DNA of 64,000 nucleotides from Fasciola hepatica (taxonomy: Eukaryota; Platyhelminthes; Trematoda; Plagiorchiida; Fasciolidae), in assembly GCA_948099385.1 (NCBI GenBank), contig CANUEZ040000151.1:2736001-2800000 (forward strand), given 5' to 3'. Below the pieces are notes generated by a model, which searched no databases, had not been told where the DNA came from, and saw only the letters and a list, made by a program, of their open reading frames with translations. This document shows, piece after piece, positions 36,901 through 49,439 of this stretch. The first letter of the stretch is position 1. Each line of letters opens with the position of its first letter. A program made the position numbers and the translations under genes.

Positions 36901-39900
36901 ATGTTGCTTTTTAAGATCCAAATATCAATCGATTCATACTTCCGGACTTCGCATTCGGCACGGACGTCGATCTTTTTTATCTGAACTCAAACGGCCCTTT
37001 CAAATGATCTTACGTATTTTTTCGCTTTTATCTGTTTTACTTAGCTAGTGTAATTTTGTAATTTCCACTCTTTCTGATGAGGTCTTTATCTGCCAGCCTG
37101 TCGGATAATTCTGGTCCGTAAAAACGAGCAATACTGGCACGTTCATTCATCAATCACTTGGAGTTTCGTAGCTGGTTAGAGCTAGATTTCAAAACAGCAC
37201 TTCCAATTTAAGAAAATTAAGTTGGTTTGTTTCTTTTCCGGTTCTTTCAGAAATATTGTTTCGCTGATGAAGCGGGGCAATAAAGTTTGTGCGTGTCACC
37301 GTGAATCGAAATAAATATAATCAAGCAACTGGGTGTGACTGTGGTAATTGGTGACTTTGGTGGTCCTACTATAGCACGGGCGATGCCCGAGTCAAATTTT
37401 CATTCCAATTAGGTCCGGTAGATTTTATGTAGCAACCATCCACTAACCGTATTTGAAATTATTCCTTATCACATGGATATTGAAGACCAACACTGAGGTT
37501 ACCATGGTCTTGTTGTTTAATGATTCATAAGTTTGTTGGATGTTCTGTGTTGTTTTTGAATTTCCAGCTTTCGAGCCGACGTTTTGTCTCCTAGGCCGCT
37601 GTGCATTTTCATTCCGCAGAATTGTTATCTGACAGTCAGGTCAAAGAGAGTCGGGTCAGAACCCGTCAGTGTTAGATAGCAATCTTTCATTGCCCCAAAC
37701 TTTGATATATTTGATTTATTGAGACCTTATATGGTTCTCCATACTAAGTTCCAGAACCATAACAGAAGTTTTCTGTTTTCATAGAGTGCTTGGGGTATTC
37801 CTTTCCAGTGAATCCGTAAAATACATGGAAAGCAATGCGTTGTAGTGTAAAACTTCCATGTCCAAATGAGACTCCTTTGGAGTTGGACTTAAAGACAGTG
37901 AAAAATGGAGCTGAGTATAAGGAATTGTTCATAATTCCTGTCAGCCGTGAAAGTACTGCCTTGATAAAGTGCGGAATACGACAACTGAGTTGCCATCGTA
38001 AGTGGACTGTTTGCAAATGTGTGAACAATCTAAGAAAAAGTGATTTTTTTCTAGCAAATCAATTTTGAAAGTTTTAGTCACGAACCAAACTGCCTGTCAT
38101 ATGCATGCGTCATGATCCCTCACTTGATTTGACTATATATTCGATGCCAACATTTCGCACGTTCTGATTCCATCATTGCGAATACTGTTCATTTTGGTCG
38201 ACCACAATTTGCACTACAGTATAATTTTGGGAAACAACCAATTGATTTGACATGCTGTGAGTTCTCCTCAATCCATGTGTTGTGTCGGTAAACAAAAATA
38301 TACAATAAAGACCGCTTTTTAAACGGAAAACTGCTTTCGGAGTATGATTATGTGCGATAAGGACCGATACGTAGTACCCAATAGGAGACAAGGTCACTGG
38401 ACATCCGAGCAAGAGTTAACCAACCAGAAACGAGGTCAGAGTACACACAATGTTGACAACCTATCGATCAAAAGTGTGTGTAACATCAAATATCGTGACT
38501 GGTCATTCTTGCTTCACGCTTATTATTCGAACCTGTGAGTTTCTGATTGACATCCTCTCCGTCGTAGTAGCATGTTTGTTTTCATCGAAAAGCCATCATA
38601 TAAAAATGGCGAAACACAAAAGAAAACAGTTTATTAAAGTTCCAACTTCGCCGATTTCGTGTTAAAAGGATGCTTCAACTGGAAACAGAAAAACACTTAT
38701 TATCTGATTACCAAAATGTTCTACCGAAAGTCGTTAGTCTCGCTGGGATTCCAACCCCCGAATATTGACAGTGTATATTCAGCTGATGGGCTCCTGTTGA
38801 TATATGGAGAAATCCTGTCAAAAGAAGTCAATTTGTAATCTCGTTGTAACCGAAGCTATACGCTAATTTAAATTGATTTTGCAAATAATCCGATCCGTTT
38901 CCGAAAGGTTCAAAAGCTCTGTTGAGAGCTGGTAGTTCAGCTTGTAGAACACAGTTGGTACTAAAATGTGCGGAACGTTCATACGTGGTTTGAAATCCCG
39001 ACTTTTACCATCTGGAGCTACCCAACATTTGACGAATTTCACTTCGACAGTGTTTTGTTCCACATGAAGCTTAAATGGATTTGGATCATTAGGGTGAATT
39101 TGATGTCATTTATTTTAGAATCAACTTGTAACAAGTAGCGAATCGGTCAGTGCAAGGAAAAAACGAAAAAACGGCTGTCGAAAAAGAACCATGTCGTACG
39201 AATAAATTCGCTGGTGTCCGGGTGAATTTAGTTCGAAATTAAAGGGAAATAGTTCGGTACCTGAGAGTTTCAGTCCCAGTCGGAATGAGAAGTATTTTGT
39301 GACTGACGAGATGCCAAATGAAACAAAAGTTCATCAAGCTTGCTTGGATTATCATTGAAAAGTTGAGCCCTCCTAATTTATGGTTAGTAATTATACAAAT
39401 ATGATTACCCATTGAACATTGGGGTTTTTACGTTGGTAGCTAACGTCTTATTTCAGTCCGAGATGACATCATCAGTGAGTTGTGCTAACGACACGATATT
39501 CTGTAGCTACCCATTATTCCTAGTAAGAAGACTCTTCCGCTCTCGAACCGTCTTGCTTTATAATACAAAAGATAGCGGTTTATATAGGATTCCAGATGAC
39601 CGCAGTTAAAATCATTATACGTAACACGTCGGTCCAAAAGATTTTCCATAACCGGGTGATCTGACAGGCTCTTTTAGTTATGAACCCCATTGGTTTATTT
39701 CGTTTCGTTCAGTTAAAACAACCTTTGGTCGCTGATTGGTTGATTTTTCTCGGTTTGATGAGAATGACTGTTGGCGATTGACTGGATGATTTCGTTCAAT
39801 TTGTCAGCCAATAGTCCCTCGAAAGTTGGAGAACTAAACCCAGTTGAATGGAAAACAGTTTAAGGAAATCACGAGTCTGTGCGAAGAAGTCTGCTGTTGT

Positions 39901-41256
39901 TCGAAGTCATTGCAAAGAAACACCAAAGCGCGCGGGTAATAATCAGAAAAAAGAACGTTCCTCGAAAGTTCTGGATGATGATTACGTTTGTGTACCCAAA
40001 TGTTGGACAACATATAATCTAAGGTGTCCGACTGACGTTTACCAATTGTCATTGGAATAAGGGTCTGGAACGAATATTCATTGTTTCGGTAAACATCATT
40101 TAGTCAAGATTGGAAATAAAGCTCTAGTCGTTAATTTTTCGCAGACGAGAAGTTCGGCATCAGCTATCTCAAACCATATTCATCAACCAAATAACCATCA
40201 AACCCGATTATTCAATGTCTGACCATATAGCCTAATTAAAGGTCGTGAACGTTATATAAAATCAAGCTGAAGGAATCAGAAAATCCGTTATTTTTTCTCT
40301 CTGTCTCACCTTTTCTCATACCGCGTCCCTCTATCTCTTGATGCACAGTCAAAATGTGTCTTCTCGAACTTTAGACGTATAATCCACTTCCGACCGCTTG
40401 TTTATCAAGCGTACACGCGTGTTTCCACTGGTTTGTTTCATCGCGGCGGTCAAACGGTCATCGCGATGGCCTTTAGACCCTTCTATCCGGAGACTGAATG
40501 TTGCTGCTATCGTCGGTCACAAACCGGCAGCCTCGAGCTAATAGCAATTCTATCCTGGAACACTGTACTTTAGTCAATAACAAAAACGGAAGTAAATTCT
40601 AAAGAAATACTAACCGGGAAATATAAACGGAATCAACAAACGCGCACCCATTCCGTAGTTATCAGCTAGGAACGAAATAAATTCGTATGTGTCTGTGTGT
40701 TGACTTTAGGTCACCAGTTGCGTGTATCGAAAGAAAAACATTGTTGCAGATCACGTAGATGCATTTATGTGACTTCTGTGCACCCCAACGAGGTACAGCC
40801 AAACAGAGTTATTCAGAAAACATCTTGTTTTGGTCGGTTAACTGATTTCCATAACCTGATCGCCGACATCTGACCAAATAAAAGAAAACTAACCATTTGC
40901 TGGCCGACTTTGAGATTGATTTAATCAGCCAATCTCGCTGACCTACCGAGAACCAAGCGAAAGCTACTACTTTAAATTACTCACTTTTTCCCACGTGCTT
41001 GCCCACTCGCTTTCTCAGCGGAATGATTCCACATAGGCTTCGACAGAAACACTGCACCTGTCCACAGTTTTGCTAGTCAAATTATCACTTTTCGGTGTGA
41101 TAAAGCCTCCCAATATGAAGTGGGACAAATTGCCCGATACATCAGGAGACGGTGAGGTTTGCTATCCAGTCTCCGATTTTCTCGGTCACGCATACACCAG
41201 CCTGCCCGTTTGCGGAACTGACGGAGTAATTAGGGCTGTACGTGAAGGTTATGGCG

Positions 41257-41293
<37 letters not shown>

Positions 41294-42221
41294 ATAAACT
41301 GAAAGTCTAAACAGAATAGGTTGCACAAATGTTGTTCTCGCGGTCCCAGCTACGATCGACCTGGCAATTACCGTGATAACGAACCTATCTCAGTTGGTCT
41401 CTTTGACATGAAGAAGGTTTGTAGAAATCAAATAATAACCGAATCAATTATTGACCTCATCCAATGTGTATTTCCAGCATTCATGCAAACCGCTATCGTA
41501 CGATTTTGTTTAAACGTACAGATTAGTCAGTCGAGTTAAAACAACGAATAGCGGTGCTTGGCTAGTGATAGCCTTAATGAACTGAGTACGCTAACCAAGA
41601 AACGTATGAAACATTCTCTGAGCACCTTGGGATTGAACTTTTCCATAGAATAAACGAAAAATCACATACATGTCAACTGAGAGGCAACAGATCGTATGAC
41701 CTCCTAACCAGAATAATCGATGGGGACTGATGACGGTAGAATGAAAACATATGACCAAAGTCTTCTCCTAACTTCTGTTGCATTGTACTCGGCTAGATGT
41801 ATTCTGATTTGAAATGGCTACCGGGAGCTAGATAGGTGAGGAACGGGGTCGAATGAATACCACGGCAGACCCTGCCGGGGACTTAGGTGATATCAGGGTC
41901 ACAGCTGTCAGCTACCCTTGGTTGTGCGGTAGATCTTTGAGACTTGGGTGAACCGCTAGCTTCACTGTATCGGATACGCTATTGTTTAACCATATCGGTG
42001 GCATTTTCTGACTGATGAAAAAGAGACTTTTGCCTCGCACGTTACCAGTCGAGCTATCTGATTGGCGCAAGAGGCTTCATAATCGACCGACGAATTAGCG
42101 ATGATCGAGATTTCATTGTTGTACGTTTTAAAAATATACTGATTGCTTTTCCCGATGAACTGACTTTTGACAACAATGATAATAATAATACATTCATCTT
42201 CTATTTCTTCCTATATATCAA
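36901..42221. other. Innexin intron, no supported feature
   Basis: A (TG)n tract near 41270 is noted separately. Short ORFs at 37835-38068 and 41070-41291 have no recognised domains. Confidence 0.5.
41259..41290. repeat. (TG)n microsatellite
   Basis: About 30 bases of TG dinucleotides. Confidence 0.97.
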
Positions 42222-42345
42222 AGTACAATATTTCTGGAGGGGGCCACATTCAGTCACAGGCTACCGATTAGTGAAGTAACCGATGCCGGCAGCAATCGAA
42301 CCAAGGTCTAAATTCCGAGATGATGACAGTCTGATCACTACTGGT
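42222..42345 (-). repeat. Family D tRNA-like SINE, copy D2
   Basis: Minus strand: B box GGTTCGATTGC (42291-42302), CTGCCGGCATCGGTTACTTC, then GTGGCCCCCTCCAGAAATAT and TGTACTTTG at the 3' end. No hammerhead core. Innexin intron, sense orientation. Confidence 0.65.
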
Positions 42346-43686
42346 CAACACTGACCCAGCAACGCTACACGATGTAGTGACCTTTCTTCTGGGAGGTCTA
42401 AATATAGAGCTAAAATCCCACGATGAATGCTTTACTGGAAGAGATCTAAGTGTGCTGATTGGATTGTCCATTGTTTCACTAAGTGTTTTGCCAAGGCTCT
42501 AGAAGTTGTTTAATTATTACGGACTACTTCACAATAAGATCTGAACACCCAACTTGTGGGGAAAGACAAATGGATGTTTTAAATTGATTTCATGGGCTTT
42601 TAATGATGAAACAATTGTTAATGCTGTATCGTGAATTAATTGCTGAAAATAACCGAAAACTCCATAGAATTTATCAATCGTATGAGAAGCTGGAATAGTG
42701 TAGATAGCGGGAAATCTGATTGTATTTTTCATGGTAAAATCTACACCTGAAGCCGATGGATACACAAGGATTTCCCATTATTCACGTCATTCAGACTTCA
42801 CGGGCCGTGGATAAATTATACCCACGTACCAGACAGTACCGTGGATTTCGATCACTCGTTTGCTACTCATCCCATTCTGCAGATGGTAAGAAAGCTAGTC
42901 CCATGATTAAGACCATAAAAATACCCAGGTATCAATGGAATAGTGGTTGTGCATCACTGGGTAGATATATATGTGAGTCATTCCCAACCGACTGTCCGTA
43001 TTTTGATAGCTCAGCTGGTAGAAGAAATCTCCGATAAGTGAAATGTCGCCAGCTTGATGCTAGCTCGCGAGGTGAACGCTCTGATTCGAAAAATTCCATT
43101 TGATTTTCTGTTGCACGAAATCAAATTCCCTTCTTCCCAAAACTTGGTGATAATTATCGTCGAAGACACGTGTTGTTAGTCGACCGATCAATCGACCGAT
43201 CGATCCATGAAATGTTTCATCATGCAGTATATCAACGGACAACTCATCAGTGAAACACCAAAATAGGGGATACACTGACCGAGGGTAATTTCGTTAAATT
43301 CATTTTATAGGCCTCTGAATGTCGACTGAGCTTAGTGTTTGAATGATGCAACATCGGCATCAGCCTAAAAACTGATGCTAATGATGCAGTTACTATGAGT
43401 GCATGTATGTCTCTTTTAAACAGTCCTGTTTTGGGAACTTGGAGAGTATTCATATCAACTGTTAACTCATGACAAAACCAGTTCGAAAAAAATATCAGAC
43501 ATATTACTTGAAATGCTATTGAACCCAGCCTGTTTTCTTTTCTGCGATTCCTTTCGAATCGATGCACCTGGGAGGCCACCAGATTCGGCATACTGATATG
43601 TCAACGCACTTCTATGATAAATCTGGACACGAATTTTAAACTCGATCCAGATAAGGCGATTCATTCCAGATATGTGCCTGTACGGC

Positions 43687-43909
43687 AAGACCAATAACAA
43701 CAGCAGCAGCAACAACAACAACAGTAGCGACAACAACAGCAACTGCAATAACAACAACACCAACACCAACGACAACACCACCACCGCCAATAACGACAAC
43801 AGCAACAACAACAATAATAACAACAACAGCAGCAGCAACAGCGGCAGCAACAGTAATACTGACACCACCACCACCACCAACACCAACGACAACACCAACA
43901 CCACCAACT
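43687..43909. repeat. Imperfect CAA/CAG/CAC trinucleotide tract
   Basis: About 220 bases of CA-N triplets on the plus strand (AAC, AGC, ACC in register). They read Asn/Ser/Thr-rich on plus and Val/Leu-rich on minus. No coding evidence beyond composition. Confidence 0.95.
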
Positions 43910-46694
43910 GTGGCTGTAGCTGTGGCCGTTAATACAGACGAACTTATTCGACAGTGTCCACTACACGGGAACATCAAGACTATGAACTGGCCGGCACAAC
44001 ATACATACTTAAATCCCGATGAAAATGTCACGGGTCTTTTAGCTAAGCGAGTCTGTGCAGGAGAAATAATCGTCCACACTTTGCACGACTTGACTTCTGC
44101 TACTCTTTATGAATGAGACAACACAGAACTTAAACCCATTTTGAATATCACTGGAAGCATGGCGGTAGAGTTCTGCGGTCCAACAGCGAGCTATTTAAAA
44201 TTGTGCGGTCAGTTTCAGAGGGTGCGCCATAACTGATACGTATGTTGGCTAAAAACCCAATGAAACATTTTATAATGAATTATTTTGAAACTGAACACTA
44301 TTCCACGTAAGCACTAATTACCTCGTATGCGTGTACAGATGCATTCCTGAAACCACTTTACTAGTTACAAAACCATTTTGGGGTAGTGAAGACAACTAAC
44401 TGCATAAGGCTCTTCGGTGAGTAAAAACCATACAATCCACAAATACATAAATTTGTGGAGTGAACCTTAATTTAAGACACCATAGTGGTCATATTCGAAT
44501 TACGCTTTCTCTCAAGTTACTAACGATCTATGGTTTAAATGATTGTTGCATGCTACAAAACGTTCTTTTCACAGAAAATCTGGAGGTTGTGGCATCTACA
44601 ACAGAACCTATTTTTTCGTAAACTGTACTACCTTTTCTGAAGTCCGGTTCGGAGTTATAGCAGAGCACCCACGCGCCAAGACATGCCAAAGGCTTCCACT
44701 AACCAGTTATTCCTTGGTTTTATGAACATCAGAGCGGTCATTCTGACCATCTTCCTTGGTCCTTGTGGGTTCATAATAAATCTCTTCACGCTAAACAGTC
44801 AGTTTCACTCATTTCAAGCATAACTCACGACATTTACGGAGTTCCCCACCTTTATGTTGTCTGCGAGCTACCGACTTGCCACAGCAGCACCGCCCGCGGA
44901 ACCAGCCACGGTGGTCCATGGAAGCAACGTTGGCAAACCTATTTATATACTGCATATTTGTAAATTAAAACAAAATTCACCACAAAACTGAGGATATCAT
45001 TCCTACTTTCCGCACAAAAAATTCCATCTCATTCAACCATTTATTCCTACTTACACGCTTAACGCCAGTCTGACGAACATTAAGGTTGAACCATAAGACA
45101 CTATCGGAGCATGCCTGGACGTTCAGTTTCAGATATTAACAACAAAAGTCACAGTATTTTGTAACCGCCTGGTTGCTATTGTGGCCTTTTAGGGTTGGGT
45201 TTTCCACCCCCTCTGACGCACACTATGTAGGTCACGTTTGGCATACGCGTACCTATTTATAATGGTAGTGGGTCGACCCATCAGCAAAAGCCAAATTTGG
45301 TTGCTCCAAGTGGTTTCTTTCCAAAGGAATTGGAAAATAAAATGACAAGCTTGGTTCAATAGTATTTCTTGTACTATATGCGGTGAATGTTTCCATGGTT
45401 TCTCAGTGATGAGCTGAGTGTTGACTTTTGCAGGAAAAATAACCATAGGATTAAACAATCGGCCTCCCTTATTGCTCCCATTGATTCACTTAGCTTTCTA
45501 GATAACTTTTCTTGTCCTTTAATGGGAACAATTACTATAGCGACCTAGTCAGTTTTCTTATTACTACTTATTTTCACACTACTCTGAAAAATATTCAGAA
45601 AACTAATCAGTTGATAAGTTTAACTGGTTTATGAGTACGTGACGATATCCATGTTCCGTCGAGATTGGACAAAATCTGCTGATCACCTGAACTGAAGGGT
45701 GATACTGCGCAACTGACCAGTTGTCTGTCGATCAGTAGTCAACCATGACGCCAGTTTATTCGTCATTTACTCCTCCCGGTGTCCGTGATTTGATACTCAT
45801 TTGACATGATAAGCCTTGTTGGGAGGCGAATATTTTTATTTTAAAGACAGCCCCTCCTCGTCTATGTCCTGGCTGTCAGATCGTGGGCAGTATCACGTGA
45901 TAGGACACGGACTGCAACAAACTCTGTGATCAAACAGATTTGCTCTTTTCTATGCATATCGGCTGAATCCACCTATTCTAGTCAAAATCACATTCCCCAA
46001 TGTTCAGTTGCCTGACTGTTGCTCCACCCCCGCTGCAGTGAGCCGTGTATCGGTTCTGGAGCAATAAAGCCTGACGAATTTGAGGGTTCCGCATTCTAAT
46101 CCATTGGACAGAGCTTTCATTGGGCGCAGAAATGGTGACAAGTTTACTGCTGCGACCGTTCACACACCTATTCCGTTGGCATAAAAATATCCCGGGGAAT
46201 AGAACTTTGTTTTTTTGGCAAAATACACTGATAACTCGCGGGAAATATTCTCACAGTCTAGTGGGCTCATTCTCACGTTATAGTCCATAGTGAAGATGTT
46301 GCATATTGCTTTGAGAAGAGCTGTGACGTATCAAAATATTACAACATTCACGCACTTGATGAGCCAGAATATTTACTGAGCACGCATATAAGGGGAATTC
46401 TAAAAAAATAAGATAAAATGGCAAACTGCCGTCGTCAAGAAATTATGAGTGTGTCATGGTTAGGTTTCATTCGGTATAAACAAAGACGCTGGTCAGTTAA
46501 GCACTCGTAGACAGACTTCAACTTTACATCTGTAATCTCAGTTGAATCGAATGGAGCATACGTGGACGGGGTGTCCATTTTTAGAATCACAAGGTGATTC
46601 TTCCAAAGTTAATTCGTCGGTTACCATGGCTAACTTTCAGAACGAGGACACATGGTCCCAACTAGGGATTTTCGATATGAGTAGTGAGGGTTAC

Positions 46695-46775
46695 TGGGTG
46701 GAAGAGTACCGGGTACGCATACCTGATGAGCAGCAATAACCTCGAAACCGGTCTTCTGCTTCCGAGGATTTTTAT
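46695..46775 (+). repeat. Family A short retroelement, copy A2
   Basis: GGTGGAAGAGTACC, a ribozyme segment and CTGCTTCCGAGGATT match the copies at 9.7 and 59.9 kb. It lies in the innexin intron, antisense to the gene. Confidence 0.68.
46717..46759 (+). ncRNA. Decayed type I hammerhead (A2)
   Basis: The core is intact (CTGATGA at 46723-46729, GAAA at 46744-46747, stem III ACCGGT, triplet GTC with the cut after 46753). Stem I GCATAC / TTCTGC has two mismatches and stem II GCAG / CCTC pairs poorly. The catalytic bases survive while the helices have decayed. Confidence 0.8.
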
Positions 46776-47621
46776 CCATGAACTCCTGCACATCAGTACA
46801 GTGAAAACTGTATCGGACTTGGACACGAAAACTTGTTGAAGAGATCCTCCAACCATTTGACCATGAGATCTGGACTGTTTAAAGGGAATAATCTTGCTAC
46901 TTTTATTCATTAAACACTAGAAACTTCCGAATGGGAAAAGTGATCGATACCCGCGGGAGTCGATCTTGGAACTGTCAGATCTGAGGTTTGCCGTGATATG
47001 AGTCTGGCCAGCGCTGACTGTGTCATACAACAAACCGAAATATCATGCACATTATAGAACGGGGTGATAGTGGTGCACTATTTGACACCAAAGTTAACCC
47101 CTGATATCAAGGTTTCCGCCCCTATCCTCGTGTTCTTTCACAAGTCTTTTATAACCATGCATCATCTAAGAAAGTGAGATTTGATTGTAATCTATTCCGA
47201 AAGATCTTGTAACTAATTATTATAAAAATGATAATAATAATTAGCTTTCTCCCCTTTTGCTTCTCATATAGTCCAGGCACAGCATCACCGGAATGGGGTT
47301 ATGGCAGATCGATAGCTGCCGAATGTAGAGGTGACTATCAACGTAACCGAAAACTCGTGTTATGACACTCACCATGACAACCGTTTAGCCAGTGCTAAAA
47401 CTTATCCAAACGAAAGTGATCGATATATGGTCCTAATTTTAGCAACACAATGTTACATTTTGTCCCATTAACTGTTTCAGTCCACAGTTTTTCGATTTTC
47501 TTGTTTGTTCGTTTATTTCTTTTTTAAGTTCATCGTGCAAGTGTCCATCCACCGGTAATTAATCATAGAGAGGGCGAATAAAAGACGGGATTTGTGGCAG
47601 CAGTGACAGAAGTCACGTTGA

Positions 47622-47765
47622 CACACACACACACTAGCAAACAAACAAACAGACAAACAACCACACAAACACAAACATATACAAACACCCGAAAAAACAC
47701 AAACAACCAAAAAAATGCACAAACACACAAAAAACACTAACAAACACACACAACACACAAAGTGA
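47622..47765. repeat. CA / AAACA-rich low-complexity tract
   Basis: ACACAC followed by repeated CAAACA and AAACAC units on the plus strand. The Cys/Val/Phe-rich minus-strand ORF is an artefact. Confidence 0.92.
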
Positions 47766-49439
47766 TGAACATTACACATGGGAATTTGAAGTCCATACCG
47801 GAACACGTACCCTCTAAAATCGGGTGAACTAGAAATGCTGAAATGATCCGAGTATTTTCACTAATTGAGTCCGTGCCACAGTACCCCGAGCGTTCACGAG
47901 CGCCTGCATTTACGTCTGTTCACACTTGAGAATTGGTTCATTCGTTTTTGCTTGTGCTTTCAAACGTATCACAGGATCAGCAGGCTTGAAAAGCCTTGAA
48001 CCAGCCCTATTACGGTGTGTGCGGTACTTACTCGACCATATCCTCTTGGGTATCTGTGCTTGTACCAGTACATACAACCATGCAATATCTGGTGTGTCTC
48101 CATTGCCTAACTTGTTGACCAATTGCCTTCAACTGATCTTCAGAGTAGACGATGAATTATCACTGAGATATGGGACAGAGTTCCGAAATCTTGTTTAAAT
48201 AAGCCAGGGCATGTTGTAGAAGAGCGGTTAAAATGATTAGGGAAGATATGTGGACAGACACGTAAGTGAACAATGTCAATTTTCAGATCTACAATTATCT
48301 GTGCTTACGAAGGTGAACAAATAAGCGGCTTAGTTTTTCGACACCGAAATTGATATGCTAATTTTCTTTTAATCCAAATGTACACAATGTAGATACCATT
48401 GTTTCGAATTACAATAAATCAAGAGCGAATGAATTCGATCTGTAACAAAGCATTAGATTGTGAGTAAACCGTCCCGTTTCTTGACTTTTTTCTCCCCGGT
48501 CTCTGGCACGGCCCACCTAGAAAGAGAATCCGCTGAACGAGGCATAAATGGTCAGAAAGTATTTGCTATGAAGTTTAAGAATTCGGTATTTTTACGGTAG
48601 GTAATTGCTGATCCATTCTCTGGAGTTTTGTCTTGAACTTTGACATTGTTTCGTCTTGAGATCATATTCCGTACAATTGTACAAATTACAATCTCGTCAC
48701 AAGGATTAAACTGTCCTTAACAGATGATGTGCGAATAAGCAGCGTGTTACTGATTACCCATATTTTGGGAACATACTGGCATGCTCCACTTTTTCAATAA
48801 ACTAGGCCATTATTATTATTATTATTATTATTTTCAACTGAACTGTTCTATTCAGTTAGATGATTATCCTGAACTGCTGCGTTTTTATTGTCTCCACAAT
48901 CATTGCGCCAGTAGGAATTTGAAAGCTGCTGATGTAACTTTTTATTTATCTCCACTGAAGGTTAGAACTAAACTGCTAGCTTGGATAAACCTAGTTTATT
49001 GATCTCCGAATTTGGGTAGCCTACACCCCCCTGATAGCTAATGTCGCTCATCCACATTTTGAATTTCATCACGTGACAGTCCCTATTTTTGCGTCGTTCC
49101 ATCTTTAGACCAGGCATGGGAAAACTTCCAACGTAAGGTTAACGAAGCATGGAAATCTCTGATCGAGAGACACCAGACAAAATAGCCGTTCCTCGCTCTC
49201 TCTCAATCGGATTTTGCAAACGCCGATATTCTACTCGAGAAAGTTCAAGAGACAAGATAGAAGACAAATTATTATGAACAACAGTTGTTTGTCTCTGTAC
49301 CTGAAACAGTCGATAACGGATTGCTTTCCCCATTCGGAGTTGGATTTTCGAGACTGCATTACACCGGATCTCAGCCTTTGTGAATCGAGGAAATCTTGTA
49401 TCTATGACATTTCTGATCCATACGTGGATTATTGCCAAA

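Larger units (their letters stand above)
42346..49439. other. Innexin intron between SINE D2 and LINE-B
   Basis: Contains the trinucleotide tract at 43.7 kb, copy A2 at 46.7 kb, the CA-rich tract at 47.6 kb and a short (TTA)n at 48810-48832. A tRNA-like TAGCTCAGCTGGTAGA at about 43006-43022 has no B box. No exon seen. Confidence 0.5.

Noticed and set aside
37835..38068. Cys-containing 77-residue ORF with a donor-like CGTAAGT inside
   Set aside because: No acceptor with a polypyrimidine tract in frame upstream and no recognised domain.
38780..38830. CAGCTGATGGGCTCC as a further hammerhead
   Set aside because: No GAAA with matching stems follows.
43000..43080. tRNA gene starting TAGCTCAGCTGGTAGA
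   Set aside because: No B box or acceptor stem, so only an A-box-like match.
43467..44079. Val/Leu-rich and Asn/Ser-rich ORFs
   Set aside because: Composition artefact of the CA-N triplet tract, no domain text outside it.
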